From positions 434,001 to 498,000 of the forward strand of contig NZ_VDES01000001.1 in NCBI RefSeq assembly GCF_013607875.1: a stretch of DNA of 64,000 nucleotides, in the 5' to 3' direction. This DNA comes from Blastomonas ursincola. Its GTDB lineage: Bacteria; Pseudomonadota; Alphaproteobacteria; Sphingomonadales; Sphingomonadaceae. Under the pieces are notes generated by a model. It searched no databases. It saw only the letters and a list, made by a program, of their open reading frames with translations, and had not been told where the DNA came from. Below, in pieces: positions 1-8,362 of this stretch (within the stretch, counting starts at the first letter, position 1; each line of letters starts with the position of its first letter). The translations under genes were made by a program, and so were the position numbers.

Positions 1-57
1 CTTACAATTCGCGGGCTCGCTGCTACCCTATCCTCGGGACAAGGGGGGATTCGCGCG

Positions 58-2109
58 ATGAGAAGGAAACCGTTCAATCCGTTCGAGGCGGCGATCTGGA
101 AGCGGCTGGCGGAAACCATGCTGGTCGAACCCGCCCAGATGGCGATCTCACCGCAGCAGGTGGTCGACAATCTCCAGGGCATATTCGGCAATATCGAGGG
201 CAACACGCCGCGCGATACCGCGCTGTCGGTCATCGCGACCTGGATCGTGCTGGGTGGCCCCTTCTGGCATTTTGCGCCGCGCTCGTTCCGCATCTGGCGG
301 ATCGAGCGGCGGCTGAAGAACAGCCGTATCGACCTGTTCCAGGACATGGCCCGCATCCGCGGCATTGTTTATGCGGGCTATTACGGCCACTGGATCGACC
401 AGGACGACGCCAATGTCAGCGACGCGGCTGCCGAGGATGCCAACCGCGCCAACCCGGTGTTCAACGCGATCGGCTTCACCCTGCCCCGCCACCGTACGCG
501 CGCGGGCACACCCGACGATCCCGAAATCGCCGAATATACCGGTAACGACCTGCCCTATACGGTGTTCGTGGGCGAGGATGCGATCCCCGACAGCGTCGAG
601 TTGGTAGTGATCGGATCGGGCGCGGGCGGCGCGGTCGCCGCATCGAACCTCGCCGATCAGGGCTATGAGGTGCTGGTAGTCGAGGCTGGCCCCTATCTCC
701 CCAGCGCGCGGATGACGCCCAACGAGGCGCACATGTCATCATCGCTGTTCAAGGACGGCGCGATCCAGACCACGCGCAACCGCGACATCATCGTCTTCCA
801 GGGGCGCACGGTGGGCGGCTCGACCGTCGTCAACAACGGCATATGCCTGCGCCTGGCGCGCGAGGGCGAGACGCACCCCGATGCGCATGACGTGCTTGCG
901 CACTGGCGCAGCATCGGCGCGCCGATCGACGAAGATGCGCTGGAGGCCGCCTATTGCCGGGTCGAGACGCGGCTGGGCGTGCACGAGATCGACCGGCGGC
1001 TGGGGCGCAACAACGGCACGCGGCTGCTACACGGCTGGGATGCCTATGCTTCGGGCTCGTCCGACCCGCTCGATGCGCGCGCGGTCACCGGATGGTTCCG
1101 CAAGAACTGGGGCCAGAAGACCGAGCCCAATGCCTGCGTGTCGTGCGGCTATTGCAACACCGGCTGCCCCTATGGCCGCAAGAAGGCGATGCCCGAGAGC
1201 TTCCTGCGCCATGCCACGCTGCACGCGCCCCGGAAGGCACGCATCCTGGCGCATGCCGCCGTATCGCATATCGGCTGGTCCGGTCTTGACGATCAGGGCC
1301 GCAAGGTGGCGTCCTCGGTGCAGGTGATGCTGCCCGATGGCCGGGCGAAGACGATCCGTGTTACCAAAGGCGTCGTGGTCGCCGCAGGGACGATCGCATC
1401 GAGCAACATCCTCTCGGCGAGCGGCATCGAGGGGACCGGCAAGGGCATCTCGCTCAACATCGCCTGCCCGGTCCCCGCGCTGATGCCGGGTCCGGTCTAC
1501 GCCTGGGACGAGGACCAGATGGCGACCTTTGTCGACCGCGCCGATTTCCTGATCGAGAGCCATTTTCAGCCGCCCATGAGCATGGCCTCGCTGGTCCCCG
1601 GCTGGTTCGACGAGCATTTCCGCCGGATGCTCAATTATAACCGGCTCGCCTCGGCGGGCGTGCTGTTCCCGGCGGACCGGCGCGGCACGATCAGGAAGGG
1701 CAAGCTCGGCTTCGAGCTCGAACAGAGCGACCTTGCCGTGCTGCGCCGCGCGCTCGCGACGCTGACCAAGGTGCATTTCCGTGGTGGCGCGGAGGAGGTT
1801 TATCCGGCGCTGCTGCATGGCGAGACGCTCTCGCGCGGCATGAGCGATGCCGAGATCGACCGGTTCTTCGAGGAGCATATCGAGGAGCCCGACGATGTGG
1901 TGCTCTCCTCGAGCCATCCGCATGGCGGCAACGCGATCAACGCCGATCCGCGCAAGGGCGTGGTCGATCTCGACCAGCGGGTCCACGGCGTAGCCAACGT
2001 GCTGGTCACCGATGCGAGCGTGATGCCGAGCTGCATCCGCGTCAACGCGCAGCTCACCACGATGGCGATGTCGGACCGGGTCACGCACGGAAAGCGCGTT
2101 TTCGGCTGA
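58..2109 (+). CDS. GMC-family FAD oxidoreductase (fatty-alcohol-oxidase-like)
   Basis: A 683-residue flavoprotein of the glucose-methanol-choline family. The dinucleotide-binding motif GSGAGGAVAASNLADQGYE lies near residues 183-203, unusually far from the N terminus; about 180 residues precede it, as in long-chain alcohol oxidases rather than short choline dehydrogenases. A cysteine cluster CVSCGYCNTGCPYG (about 359-373) is characteristic of this subgroup. The C-terminal segment DASVMPSCIRVNAQLTTMAM (about 652-672) matches the GMC_oxred_C signature. The start is supported by AAGGGGGGA about 8 nt upstream. It probably oxidises an alcohol group, perhaps long-chain or sterol-like, but the substrate cannot be read from sequence. 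It converges on hrpB with a 13-nt gap. Family call is strong, substrate weak. Confidence 0.88.
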   Translation: MRRKPFNPFEAAIWKRLAETMLVEPAQMAISPQQVVDNLQGIFGNIEGNTPRDTALSVIATWIVLGGPFWHFAPRSFRIWRIERRLKNSRIDLFQDMARIRGIVYAGYYGHWIDQDDANVSDAAAEDANRANPVFNAIGFTLPRHRTRAGTPDDPEIAEYTGNDLPYTVFVGEDAIPDSVELVVIGSGAGGAVAASNLADQGYEVLVVEAGPYLPSARMTPNEAHMSSSLFKDGAIQTTRNRDIIVFQGRTVGGSTVVNNGICLRLAREGETHPDAHDVLAHWRSIGAPIDEDALEAAYCRVETRLGVHEIDRRLGRNNGTRLLHGWDAYASGSSDPLDARAVTGWFRKNWGQKTEPNACVSCGYCNTGCPYGRKKAMPESFLRHATLHAPRKARILAHAAVSHIGWSGLDDQGRKVASSVQVMLPDGRAKTIRVTKGVVVAAGTIASSNILSASGIEGTGKGISLNIACPVPALMPGPVYAWDEDQMATFVDRADFLIESHFQPPMSMASLVPGWFDEHFRRMLNYNRLASAGVLFPADRRGTIRKGKLGFELEQSDLAVLRRALATLTKVHFRGGAEEVYPALLHGETLSRGMSDAEIDRFFEEHIEEPDDVVLSSSHPHGGNAINADPRKGVVDLDQRVHGVANVLVTDASVMPSCIRVNAQLTTMAMSDRVTHGKRVFG

Positions 2110-2122
2110 CTGGGTTAGTGCG

Positions 2123-4567
2123 TCAGAGCCCCTGGCGCTTCTTTGTGGCAAGGCTCGCGGTCGCCTCCCAAGGCGCATCGGGCCAGTGGTGGCGCGGATA
2201 GCGGCCGCGCATGTCCTTGGCGACATCGCGCCAGCTGCCCCGCCAGAAGCCGGGCAGATCGCGCGTTGTCTGGATCGGGCGTCCCGCCGGTGAGGTGAGC
2301 GACAGGACCAGCGGGATGCGGTTGCGCCCCACGACGGGATGCTCGTCCAGCCCGTACAGCGCCTGCACCCGCAGTTCGACCGTGGGGCCTGCGCTCGCGG
2401 CATAATCGATCGGGTGGCGCGTGCCTGCGGGGCTGGTAAATTCGGCGGGCGCGGTCCGCTCGATCGCCTGCATCGCGTCCCAGCCCGCCAGGCCCTGCAA
2501 CGCATTGTGGAGATCGCCGGCGCTCAGCCCGCTCAGCGAACGCTTGCCCGTCAGCAGCGGCGCGAGCCAGTCCTCCAGCGTTGCGAGCAGATGCGCCTCG
2601 TCCAGCGCCTCGACCCCGGCGAACGCGGCGCGCTGGCGCAGCGCGAGCGCCTTGTCGCCCCAGTCGAGCAGCGCCAGGCCATGATCGCGCACCCCTTGCA
2701 GCAGCGCCGCCAGCACCGCATCGGCATCGGGCGCGGGATCGGGCGCGCTCGCCAGCCGGATCGCGCCCAGCCGCCGCTCGAGCCGCGCCTCGACGCGTCT
2801 GCTATCGGCCACGAAATCGCAACGGCTCACGCGTTCGATCCGGTCCGCGAGATGCGTCTCGACCTCCGCCGGGTCGAGCGCAAAGGCGCTGAGGATGCGC
2901 GCATCCGCCGCCTTGCCCTGAGCCTCGCCGATCGCCAGCCAGGACGCGGTGATCAGCGGCGAGGCTGGATCGAGCCGGAAGCTGCGCCCGCCCGCGCTCG
3001 CCCAGGTCTCGCCCGCACCATCGCGGCGCTTCGCCACCCGGTCGGGATAGGCGAAGGCCAGCAGCACCGCTGGCGGCAGATCGCGCGGCGTGCCCGCCCC
3101 CACCTGCCGCTCGGCCAGTTTCGCCCAGCGTTCGGCGAGCTTGCGCGACTTGGCCGCACGCTCGCCCCGGTCGCTGCGCCAGCGATTGAGGCGCGTATCG
3201 AGATCGTCGCCCTGCCCGCCCAGCCCGCGCTCCTGCAGCAGCAGCGCGATCTCCGCCGCCTGCATCGCGGACCCGGCCTGTGCGCCCTTCAGCAGCATCG
3301 CCGCCAGATGCGGCGGCAGCGGCAATGCGGCGATCGATCGCCCGAGCGGGGTGATTGCGCCGCCCGTATCAACTGCCCCCAGCGCGACCAGCCGCTTGCG
3401 CGCCTCAGCCAGCAGCGGCGCGGGCGGCGGATCGAGCCAGTTCAATCGGGTGGGGTCGCTCTCGCCCCAGGCGGCGCATTGCAGCACCAGCGGGGCCAGG
3501 TCGCTGTCGAGAATCTCGGGCGGATCGAACGGCGGCAGGCCGCCGGTCGCGGCCTCTTCCCACAGGCGATAGGCGACGCCCGGTCCCTGGCGTGCGGCGC
3601 GGCCCGCGCGCTGCGTGGCGGCGGCCTGGCTCGCGCGCTCGGTCACCAGCCGGGTGGTGGCGGCGAGCGGATCATAGCGCGCGCGCCGGGCAAGGCCGCT
3701 ATCGACGACGATGCGCACACCATCGATGGTCAGGCTGGTCTCGGCAATGCTGGTCGCCAGGATGACCTTGCGCCGCCCATCGGGATCGCTGCGGATCGCG
3801 GCGCGCTGCTCGGCCGGGGTCAGCGTGCCGTGCAGCGGCAGCACGGCGATGCCGCTGTCCAGACTCTCCAGCCGCTCGGCGGTGCGCGCGATCTCCGCGA
3901 CGCCCGGCAGAAAGGCGAGCACATCGCCCTGCGCCTCGTCGCGCAGCGCGGTGCGGATCGCCTGCGCCATGCCATCCTCGATCCGCTGTTCGCCGCGGCG
4001 GCCGAGATAGCGCAACTCGAGCGGATGCGAGCGGCCCTCGCTCTCGATCACCGGCGCGCCCTGCATCAGCGCGGCGAAACGTGCGCCGTCGAGCGTGGCC
4101 GACATGGCGAGCAGCCGCAGATCGGGCCGGAAAGCGCCCTGCGCCTCGAGCGCGAGCGCGAGGCCGAAATCGCTGTCGAGGCTGCGTTCGTGCACCTCGT
4201 CGAACAGCACCGCCGACACGCCCGCAAGTTCGGGATCGGCCTGGATGCGGTTGACGAAAATCCCCTCGGTCAGCACGAGCACGCGGGTGGCGGCGCTCGT
4301 CTTGCTGTCCATGCGGGTCGAATAGCCGATCGTCTGACCCACCGGCTCGCCCGCAAGCTCTGCCATGCGCTCGGCCGCGGCGCGCGCGGCCAGGCGGCGC
4401 GGCGAGAGCAGCAGCACCTGGCCGGTGCACCAGGGCTGGTCGAGCAGTGCCGGGGCGACGGTTGTAGTTTTGCCCGCGCCAGGCGGCGCGACGAGCACCG
4501 CGTTGGGGCCGCTGCCAAGCGCGCTCAGCAGGTTGGGCAGGACGGAATATATGGGCAGCTCAGCCAT
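2123..4567 (-). CDS. hrpB: ATP-dependent helicase HrpB
   Basis: An 814-residue DEAH/RHA-type helicase of the HrpB family. Walker A GAGKT is at residues 30-34, the DEVH box at 123-126, and SAT motif III at 156-158. The QRAGRAARQGPG motif VI appears in the helicase C domain, followed by the long HrpB-specific C-terminal region with the conserved ending RGRYPRHHWPDAPWEA. Length is normal for the family. AAGGCGG upstream of the ATG supports the start. HrpB is widespread in proteobacteria; its physiological RNA or RNP target is not well defined. A very long open frame on the opposite strand is a GC artefact, not a second gene. Confidence 0.95.
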   Translation of the reverse strand: MAELPIYSVLPNLLSALGSGPNAVLVAPPGAGKTTTVAPALLDQPWCTGQVLLLSPRRLAARAAAERMAELAGEPVGQTIGYSTRMDSKTSAATRVLVLTEGIFVNRIQADPELAGVSAVLFDEVHERSLDSDFGLALALEAQGAFRPDLRLLAMSATLDGARFAALMQGAPVIESEGRSHPLELRYLGRRGEQRIEDGMAQAIRTALRDEAQGDVLAFLPGVAEIARTAERLESLDSGIAVLPLHGTLTPAEQRAAIRSDPDGRRKVILATSIAETSLTIDGVRIVVDSGLARRARYDPLAATTRLVTERASQAAATQRAGRAARQGPGVAYRLWEEAATGGLPPFDPPEILDSDLAPLVLQCAAWGESDPTRLNWLDPPPAPLLAEARKRLVALGAVDTGGAITPLGRSIAALPLPPHLAAMLLKGAQAGSAMQAAEIALLLQERGLGGQGDDLDTRLNRWRSDRGERAAKSRKLAERWAKLAERQVGAGTPRDLPPAVLLAFAYPDRVAKRRDGAGETWASAGGRSFRLDPASPLITASWLAIGEAQGKAADARILSAFALDPAEVETHLADRIERVSRCDFVADSRRVEARLERRLGAIRLASAPDPAPDADAVLAALLQGVRDHGLALLDWGDKALALRQRAAFAGVEALDEAHLLATLEDWLAPLLTGKRSLSGLSAGDLHNALQGLAGWDAMQAIERTAPAEFTSPAGTRHPIDYAASAGPTVELRVQALYGLDEHPVVGRNRIPLVLSLTSPAGRPIQTTRDLPGFWRGSWRDVAKDMRGRYPRHHWPDAPWEATASLATKKRQGL

Positions 4568-4624
4568 GGCGCACCGCCTTATCCCTTTGTCCCCAACGCC
4601 TCAACCGACTGGCAAGCCCGGAGG

Positions 4625-6010
4625 TCAGGCGTAAACTCCGAGCCCGAAACGCTGCCGGAGCGCCCAGCGACCGACCATGAGCACGGATACGACCGCCAGT
4701 CCCGCAGCCAGGCCGATCCACACGCCGACGCCATCCCAGCCCAGGCGGAAGGCGAAGAACCACGCGGTGCCCATGCCGACCACCCAGTAACCGAACGCGG
4801 CAAACAGCATAGGCCAGCGCGTGTCCTGCAGCCCGCGCAGCACCCCTGCCCCGACCGCCTGAACGGCATCGACCAGCTGGAAGATCGCGGCGACCAGCAG
4901 GAAGCTCAGCGCCAGCGCAAAAGCGGGTGCGGCGCTCGCGTCTGCCGGATCGATGAACAGGCCGACCAACGCGCCCGGAATCAGCGCCATGATCGCCGAC
5001 ATCAGACACGCCGCGAGCACGCCGAGCCCCAGCGCCGCCCAGCCCGCCCGCGCCGCAGCCTGGGCGTCGCGTGCACCATGGTGCAGTCCGACACGCACAG
5101 TCGCGGCCTGCGACAGGCTAAACGGCACCATGAAGGCGAACGAGGCGATCTGGATCGCCACGGCATGCGCGGCGAGCGAATCGCGGCTGATCAGCCCCAT
5201 GAGGAAGGCAGCGGAGCTGAAGATCGCAACCTCGAAGGCGAAGGTCACCGCGATCGGAAGGCCCAGCTTGAACAGCGCGCGGTAGCGGCCCCAATCGGCG
5301 ACCCAGAATCGGCCGAACAGACGGTACCGCCGGAAAGCGCGCACCTGTGTCACGACCAGCGCCATCACCGCAAACAGGGTGCAATTGGCGATCAGATTGG
5401 CGATAGCCGCGCCCTCCAGCCCGAGTTCGGGAAAGCCCAGATTGCCGAAGACCAGCGCCCAGCAGGCGACCAGATTCATAACCACGCCACACAGCGTCAC
5501 GAACACGCCCCAGATCGGTCGCTCGAGCGCGGACACGTACATGCGCAGCACGAACTGCAGCAGCCAGGGCAGCAGCCCCCACATCGCAATGCGCATGAAC
5601 TGCCCGGCATCGCGCGCCAGATCGGGCTGCTGGCCCATCAGCAGGAACAATGCTTCTGCATGCCATAACAGCGCCCAGATCGGCAGGCAGACCGTCAGCG
5701 CGACCCACATGCCCTGGCGCACCGTGCGGCGGATATCGCGTACCGAGTGCTTGCGCCGCCCGCGCTCGGCCGCGATCATCGGCGAAGCTGCGGTCATCAA
5801 CCCCATGCCGAAGGTGCCACAGGCGAAGTAGAGATTCACCGCCAGCGCCGCCGCCGCCAGCGCCTGCACATCATAGCGCCCCAGGATGATGACCTCGGTC
5901 GTATGGATCGCCATCTGCGCGAGATTGCCCAGCACCAACGGCCCCGCGAGCAGCAGCAGCGCGCGGATTTCGGCAGAGAGGCTATCCGGTCGCGGCTTGG
6001 CTGATGGCAT
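4625..6010 (-). CDS. MATE family multidrug efflux transporter
   Basis: A polytopic inner-membrane protein of about 461 residues with roughly 12 hydrophobic segments and the MATE fold pattern: LLLLAGPLVLGNLAQMAIHTTE near the N terminus and repeated halves, with GLPIAVTFAFEVAIFSSAAF in the second. MATE proteins expel cationic drugs and toxic metabolites in exchange for H+ or Na+. The open frame extends to 6127, but the ATG at 6010 (MPSAKPRPDSLSAEIRALL) places the hydrophilic leader at a normal length and avoids overlap with the small gene ending at 6078. It ends 57 nt from the start of hrpB and could be co-transcribed with it. Confidence 0.92.
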   Translation of the reverse strand: MPSAKPRPDSLSAEIRALLLLAGPLVLGNLAQMAIHTTEVIILGRYDVQALAAAALAVNLYFACGTFGMGLMTAASPMIAAERGRRKHSVRDIRRTVRQGMWVALTVCLPIWALLWHAEALFLLMGQQPDLARDAGQFMRIAMWGLLPWLLQFVLRMYVSALERPIWGVFVTLCGVVMNLVACWALVFGNLGFPELGLEGAAIANLIANCTLFAVMALVVTQVRAFRRYRLFGRFWVADWGRYRALFKLGLPIAVTFAFEVAIFSSAAFLMGLISRDSLAAHAVAIQIASFAFMVPFSLSQAATVRVGLHHGARDAQAAARAGWAALGLGVLAACLMSAIMALIPGALVGLFIDPADASAAPAFALALSFLLVAAIFQLVDAVQAVGAGVLRGLQDTRWPMLFAAFGYWVVGMGTAWFFAFRLGWDGVGVWIGLAAGLAVVSVLMVGRWALRQRFGLGVYA

Positions 6011-6077
6011 AGAAGATGGATCGACGGTCAGCACCGCGCTAGCTTTCCCGTCCTGTCGGAATTCAAATTCGGGCCGA

Positions 6078-6179
6078 TTAACGCTGGCTCTGGCGCTGCC
6101 AGTAATAGCCGCCAACCAACGCGGCAATGGTAATCACATTACCGACGATGGCGATGGCGAGAAACAGGTCCTGCATCAT
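6078..6179 (-). CDS. 33-residue predicted membrane miniprotein
   Basis: A short open frame read from the sequence: it begins MMQDLFLAIAIVGNVITIAA and ends with TAA at 6078-6080. Its ATG (6177-6179) overlaps the TGA stop of the preceding gene in an ATGA arrangement, the usual sign of translational coupling. Residues 5-24 form one hydrophobic transmembrane helix, followed by a tyrosine/tryptophan belt (YYW) and a basic C-terminal tail (QRQSQR), so the tail would be cytoplasmic under the positive-inside rule. Function unknown. Two in-frame ATGs are adjacent, and either could be used. Real translation is likely from the tight overlap and clean topology, but unproven. Confidence 0.6.
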   Translation of the reverse strand: MMQDLFLAIAIVGNVITIAALVGGYYWQRQSQR

Positions 6180-6550
6180 GATACGAATTTCTCACATTTT
6201 CTGAGCACTTGCAACTGTCGCGCAGCCAGTGCCCGGCCTTCTACCTCGGTGAGATAGGGCGTCGGCCTCTCGTCTGCCAGAAAAACATAGGCCTGCTGAC
6301 AGACCATCGCCTGTCTGCTGGCAGCATTCCCCTCGCCCGATCCGAGATAGCCGAAAATCGCCGCTCCGATCACGCCCAGCAAGGTTGTTACCGCGCCGAA
6401 CAAAGCGATCGGGTTCCAAGAATTTCCGGAATGCGAACTGCGCTCAAGATCGCGTTTCAGCTCGTCAAGTTGCGCGAGCAGCTCCCGGTTTTGCGCCTCG
6501 AGTTCTTCCAGCCGTCGTCCCTGCGGGGTTCGGGCCGGAGTGTCGTTCAC
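6176..6550 (-). CDS. Small coiled-coil membrane-anchored protein
   Basis: A 124-residue protein of unknown function. Residues about 13-38 are rich in heptad-spaced Leu/Glu/Arg (LEELEAQNRELLAQLDELKR), predicting a coiled coil. One transmembrane helix follows (about 47-69, IALFGAVTTLLGVIGAAIFGYL). The soluble C-terminal part has two cysteines (VCQQAY and RKCEK), and by orientation may be periplasmic. It starts with GTG only 3 nt after the ispB stop, with AGG just upstream, and its TGA overlaps the ATG of the miniprotein gene. This makes a three-gene unit ispB - coiled-coil protein - miniprotein. I do not recognise a family. Confidence 0.7.
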   Translation of the reverse strand: MNDTPARTPQGRRLEELEAQNRELLAQLDELKRDLERSSHSGNSWNPIALFGAVTTLLGVIGAAIFGYLGSGEGNAASRQAMVCQQAYVFLADERPTPYLTEVEGRALAARQLQVLRKCEKFVS

Positions 6551-6553
6551 GAC

Positions 6554-7582
6554 CTAATATCCCCGCGCGATCGCGAATTCGACTGTTTCGATCAGCGCCG
6601 CCTTGGCCTTGCTGCTCGGGAAGCCGGCGATCGCGTCGATGGCGCGCTGGCCGAAATGGCGGGCGCGGTCGAGTGTCAGGTCAATGGCATTGTGCTGGCG
6701 CAGCAACTGGGTCGCATGTGCCAGGTCCTCGTCCGACGTGCGATGGCCGATGATCGCCGCTTCCCAGAACTTGCGCTCTTCCGGGGAGCCGTGCGCATAG
6801 GCGAGGATGACGGGCAGCGTCACCTTGCCGTCGCGGAAATCGTCGCCCACGCCCTTGCCCATGGTCGCCGCATCCGAAACATAGTCGATCGCATCGTCGA
6901 CCAGCTGGAAGGCAATGCCGAGGTTGCGGCCATAGGCATCGAGCGCCAGTTCGACCTGCTCGTCGCGCTCAGCCACCACGGCGGCGATGCGGCAGGCGGC
7001 GGCAAACAGCGCGGCGGTCTTGGCGCCGATGATCGCCAGATAGCGCTCTTCGCTGGTCTCGATCTGGCGCTGCGCGGTCAGCTGATCGACCTCGCCCTCG
7101 GCGATGATCGCCGATGCGCCCGACAGGATCTTGAGCACCTTGAGCGAGCCGTCCTCGACCATCAGCTCGAACGAGCGGCTGAACAGGAAATCGCCGACCA
7201 GCACGGTGGCGGGGTTGCCGAACACCAGGTTCGCGGTCTTCTTGCCTCGGCGCAGATCGGAGCCGTCGACGACATCGTCGTGCAGCAGCGTTGCGGTGTG
7301 AATGAACTCCACCGCCGCCGCCAGCTTATGATGGCGGGTGCCGGGATAATCGAGCAACCGCGCGCAGGCGAGCGTCAGCATCGGCCGCATCCGCTTGCCG
7401 CCGCCAGCGATCAGATGCCCGGCAAGCTCGGGAATCAGGGGAATTTGCGATTGCATCCGGTCCAGGATGACGCTGTTTACCGAATTGAGATCCTGCGCCA
7501 CCAGCGCCATGATCGGATCGAGGCTGGGAGCGGCGGTGGACACGCCCGCAGGGCGGCCAATCGGATGAACAGTCGCGGTCAT
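6554..7582 (-). CDS. ispB: Polyprenyl diphosphate synthase (octaprenyl/decaprenyl type)
   Basis: A trans-prenyltransferase that extends an allylic diphosphate with isopentenyl diphosphate to make the ubiquinone side chain. The first aspartate-rich motif LLHDDVVDGSD and second motif QLVDDAIDY are both intact, as are GGGKRMRPML and the GDFLFSRSFELM segment. Length of about 342 residues is normal. The start at 7582 (MTATVHPIG) is favoured on family appearance; an in-frame ATG 24 nt upstream (MRIATSQP) is possible, and neither has a clear ribosome-binding site. It is divergent from the chorismate mutase gene. Sphingomonads mainly make Q-10, so decaprenyl diphosphate is a plausible product, but chain length cannot be read here. 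Confidence 0.93.
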   Translation of the reverse strand: MTATVHPIGRPAGVSTAAPSLDPIMALVAQDLNSVNSVILDRMQSQIPLIPELAGHLIAGGGKRMRPMLTLACARLLDYPGTRHHKLAAAVEFIHTATLLHDDVVDGSDLRRGKKTANLVFGNPATVLVGDFLFSRSFELMVEDGSLKVLKILSGASAIIAEGEVDQLTAQRQIETSEERYLAIIGAKTAALFAAACRIAAVVAERDEQVELALDAYGRNLGIAFQLVDDAIDYVSDAATMGKGVGDDFRDGKVTLPVILAYAHGSPEERKFWEAAIIGHRTSDEDLAHATQLLRQHNAIDLTLDRARHFGQRAIDAIAGFPSSKAKAALIETVEFAIARGY

Positions 7583-7675
7583 GGGTTGCGATGTGGCAAT
7601 CCGCATGGCTTAAGGCAAGCGCAAAGCGCAACCGCTACCAAGGCATCGCGCGATTCTCGCGAGGGTATCTACATT

Positions 7676-7963
7676 ATGGCGCAAGACCCGGTACTGGCCG
7701 CATTCAGGCAGAGCATCGACAATATCGACGCGGCGCTGATCTTCATGCTGGCCGAGCGCTTCAAGATCACCAAGGCGGTGGGTGAGTACAAGGCGAAGAC
7801 CGATCTGCCGCCAGCCGATCCGCGCCGCGAGGAAGAGCAGATCGCGCGGATGAAGCGGCTCGCGGTCGATGCCGATCTGGACCCTGATTTTTCGGAGAAG
7901 TTTCTGCGTTTCGTGATCGACGAGGTCATTCGCCACCACGAAAAGCTGCGCGATCAGGCCTGA
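7676..7963 (+). CDS. Chorismate mutase, AroQ type, monofunctional
   Basis: A 95-residue all-helical AroQ chorismate mutase that converts chorismate to prephenate for phenylalanine and tyrosine synthesis. Helix 1 (FRQSIDNIDAALIFMLAERF), the KAVGEYKA segment and a C-terminal VIRHHEKLR helix match the AroQ alpha fold and carry basic residues in the expected substrate-binding places. It is not fused to prephenate dehydratase or dehydrogenase. The start at 7676 begins MAQDPVLAAF; the frame remains open far upstream but through the antisense of ispB, so the ATG is preferred. Its product is downstream of AroC, encoded at 15.0 kb in the same window but not linked to it. Confidence 0.9.
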   Translation: MAQDPVLAAFRQSIDNIDAALIFMLAERFKITKAVGEYKAKTDLPPADPRREEEQIARMKRLAVDADLDPDFSEKFLRFVIDEVIRHHEKLRDQA

Positions 7964-7967
7964 CGGT

Positions 7968-8333
7968 TCAGCGAATCGCCTCGCGCTCCTTGGGCGTCAT
8001 CAGCACGCAGCCCCAGCCTTCGCGATATTCCGCGCTTTCTGCGGCCATCAGCGGCACCGTGGCATCGATCCGCTTGGCGTCCGCTGCTTCGCTGAGGCTC
8101 ACAACCTCCATGCCCGGCTCCAGATCCTTCTCGCAATCGCCCAGCTCGCGCCCGCCGATATAGCGGCACGAACAGACGACGCGCGCCGAATAGGCGGCGC
8201 CCGTCTGGCTATAGGCTCTGAGGGCGGGCCAGTACCAGGCCAGTGCCGCGAGCGCGATCGCCAGCAGCGCCAGCGCCACCCATTTCAGCCTGCCATGCCT
8301 GCCCGGCATCGCGCCCATTTTCCCAGTTGCCAT
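7968..8333 (-). CDS. Small membrane-anchored protein, unknown function
   Basis: About 121 residues. After a short basic start (MATGKMGAMPGRHGRLKW) there is one transmembrane helix (about residues 17-37), then a soluble, probably periplasmic, domain containing three cysteines (CSCRY and DCEKD) plus a later WGC, suggesting disulfides. No family recognised. It converges on the chorismate mutase (4-nt gap) and is divergent from the serine hydrolase, with only about 29 nt between starts if the ATG at 8333 is used; ATG at 8318 is an alternative. A link to the exported hydrolase through the shared promoter region is only inferred from position. Confidence 0.6.
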   Translation of the reverse strand: MATGKMGAMPGRHGRLKWVALALLAIALAALAWYWPALRAYSQTGAAYSARVVCSCRYIGGRELGDCEKDLEPGMEVVSLSEAADAKRIDATVPLMAAESAEYREGWGCVLMTPKEREAIR

Positions 8334-8362
8334 CGGTCCCCGCCTGATTGATGGAGGCGGGC

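Noticed and set aside
2339-5668. A 1109-codon open frame on the plus strand opposite hrpB and the MATE gene
   Set aside because: Its product is Arg/Gln/His-rich low-complexity sequence without domains, explained by GC-rich third positions of the genes on the other strand.
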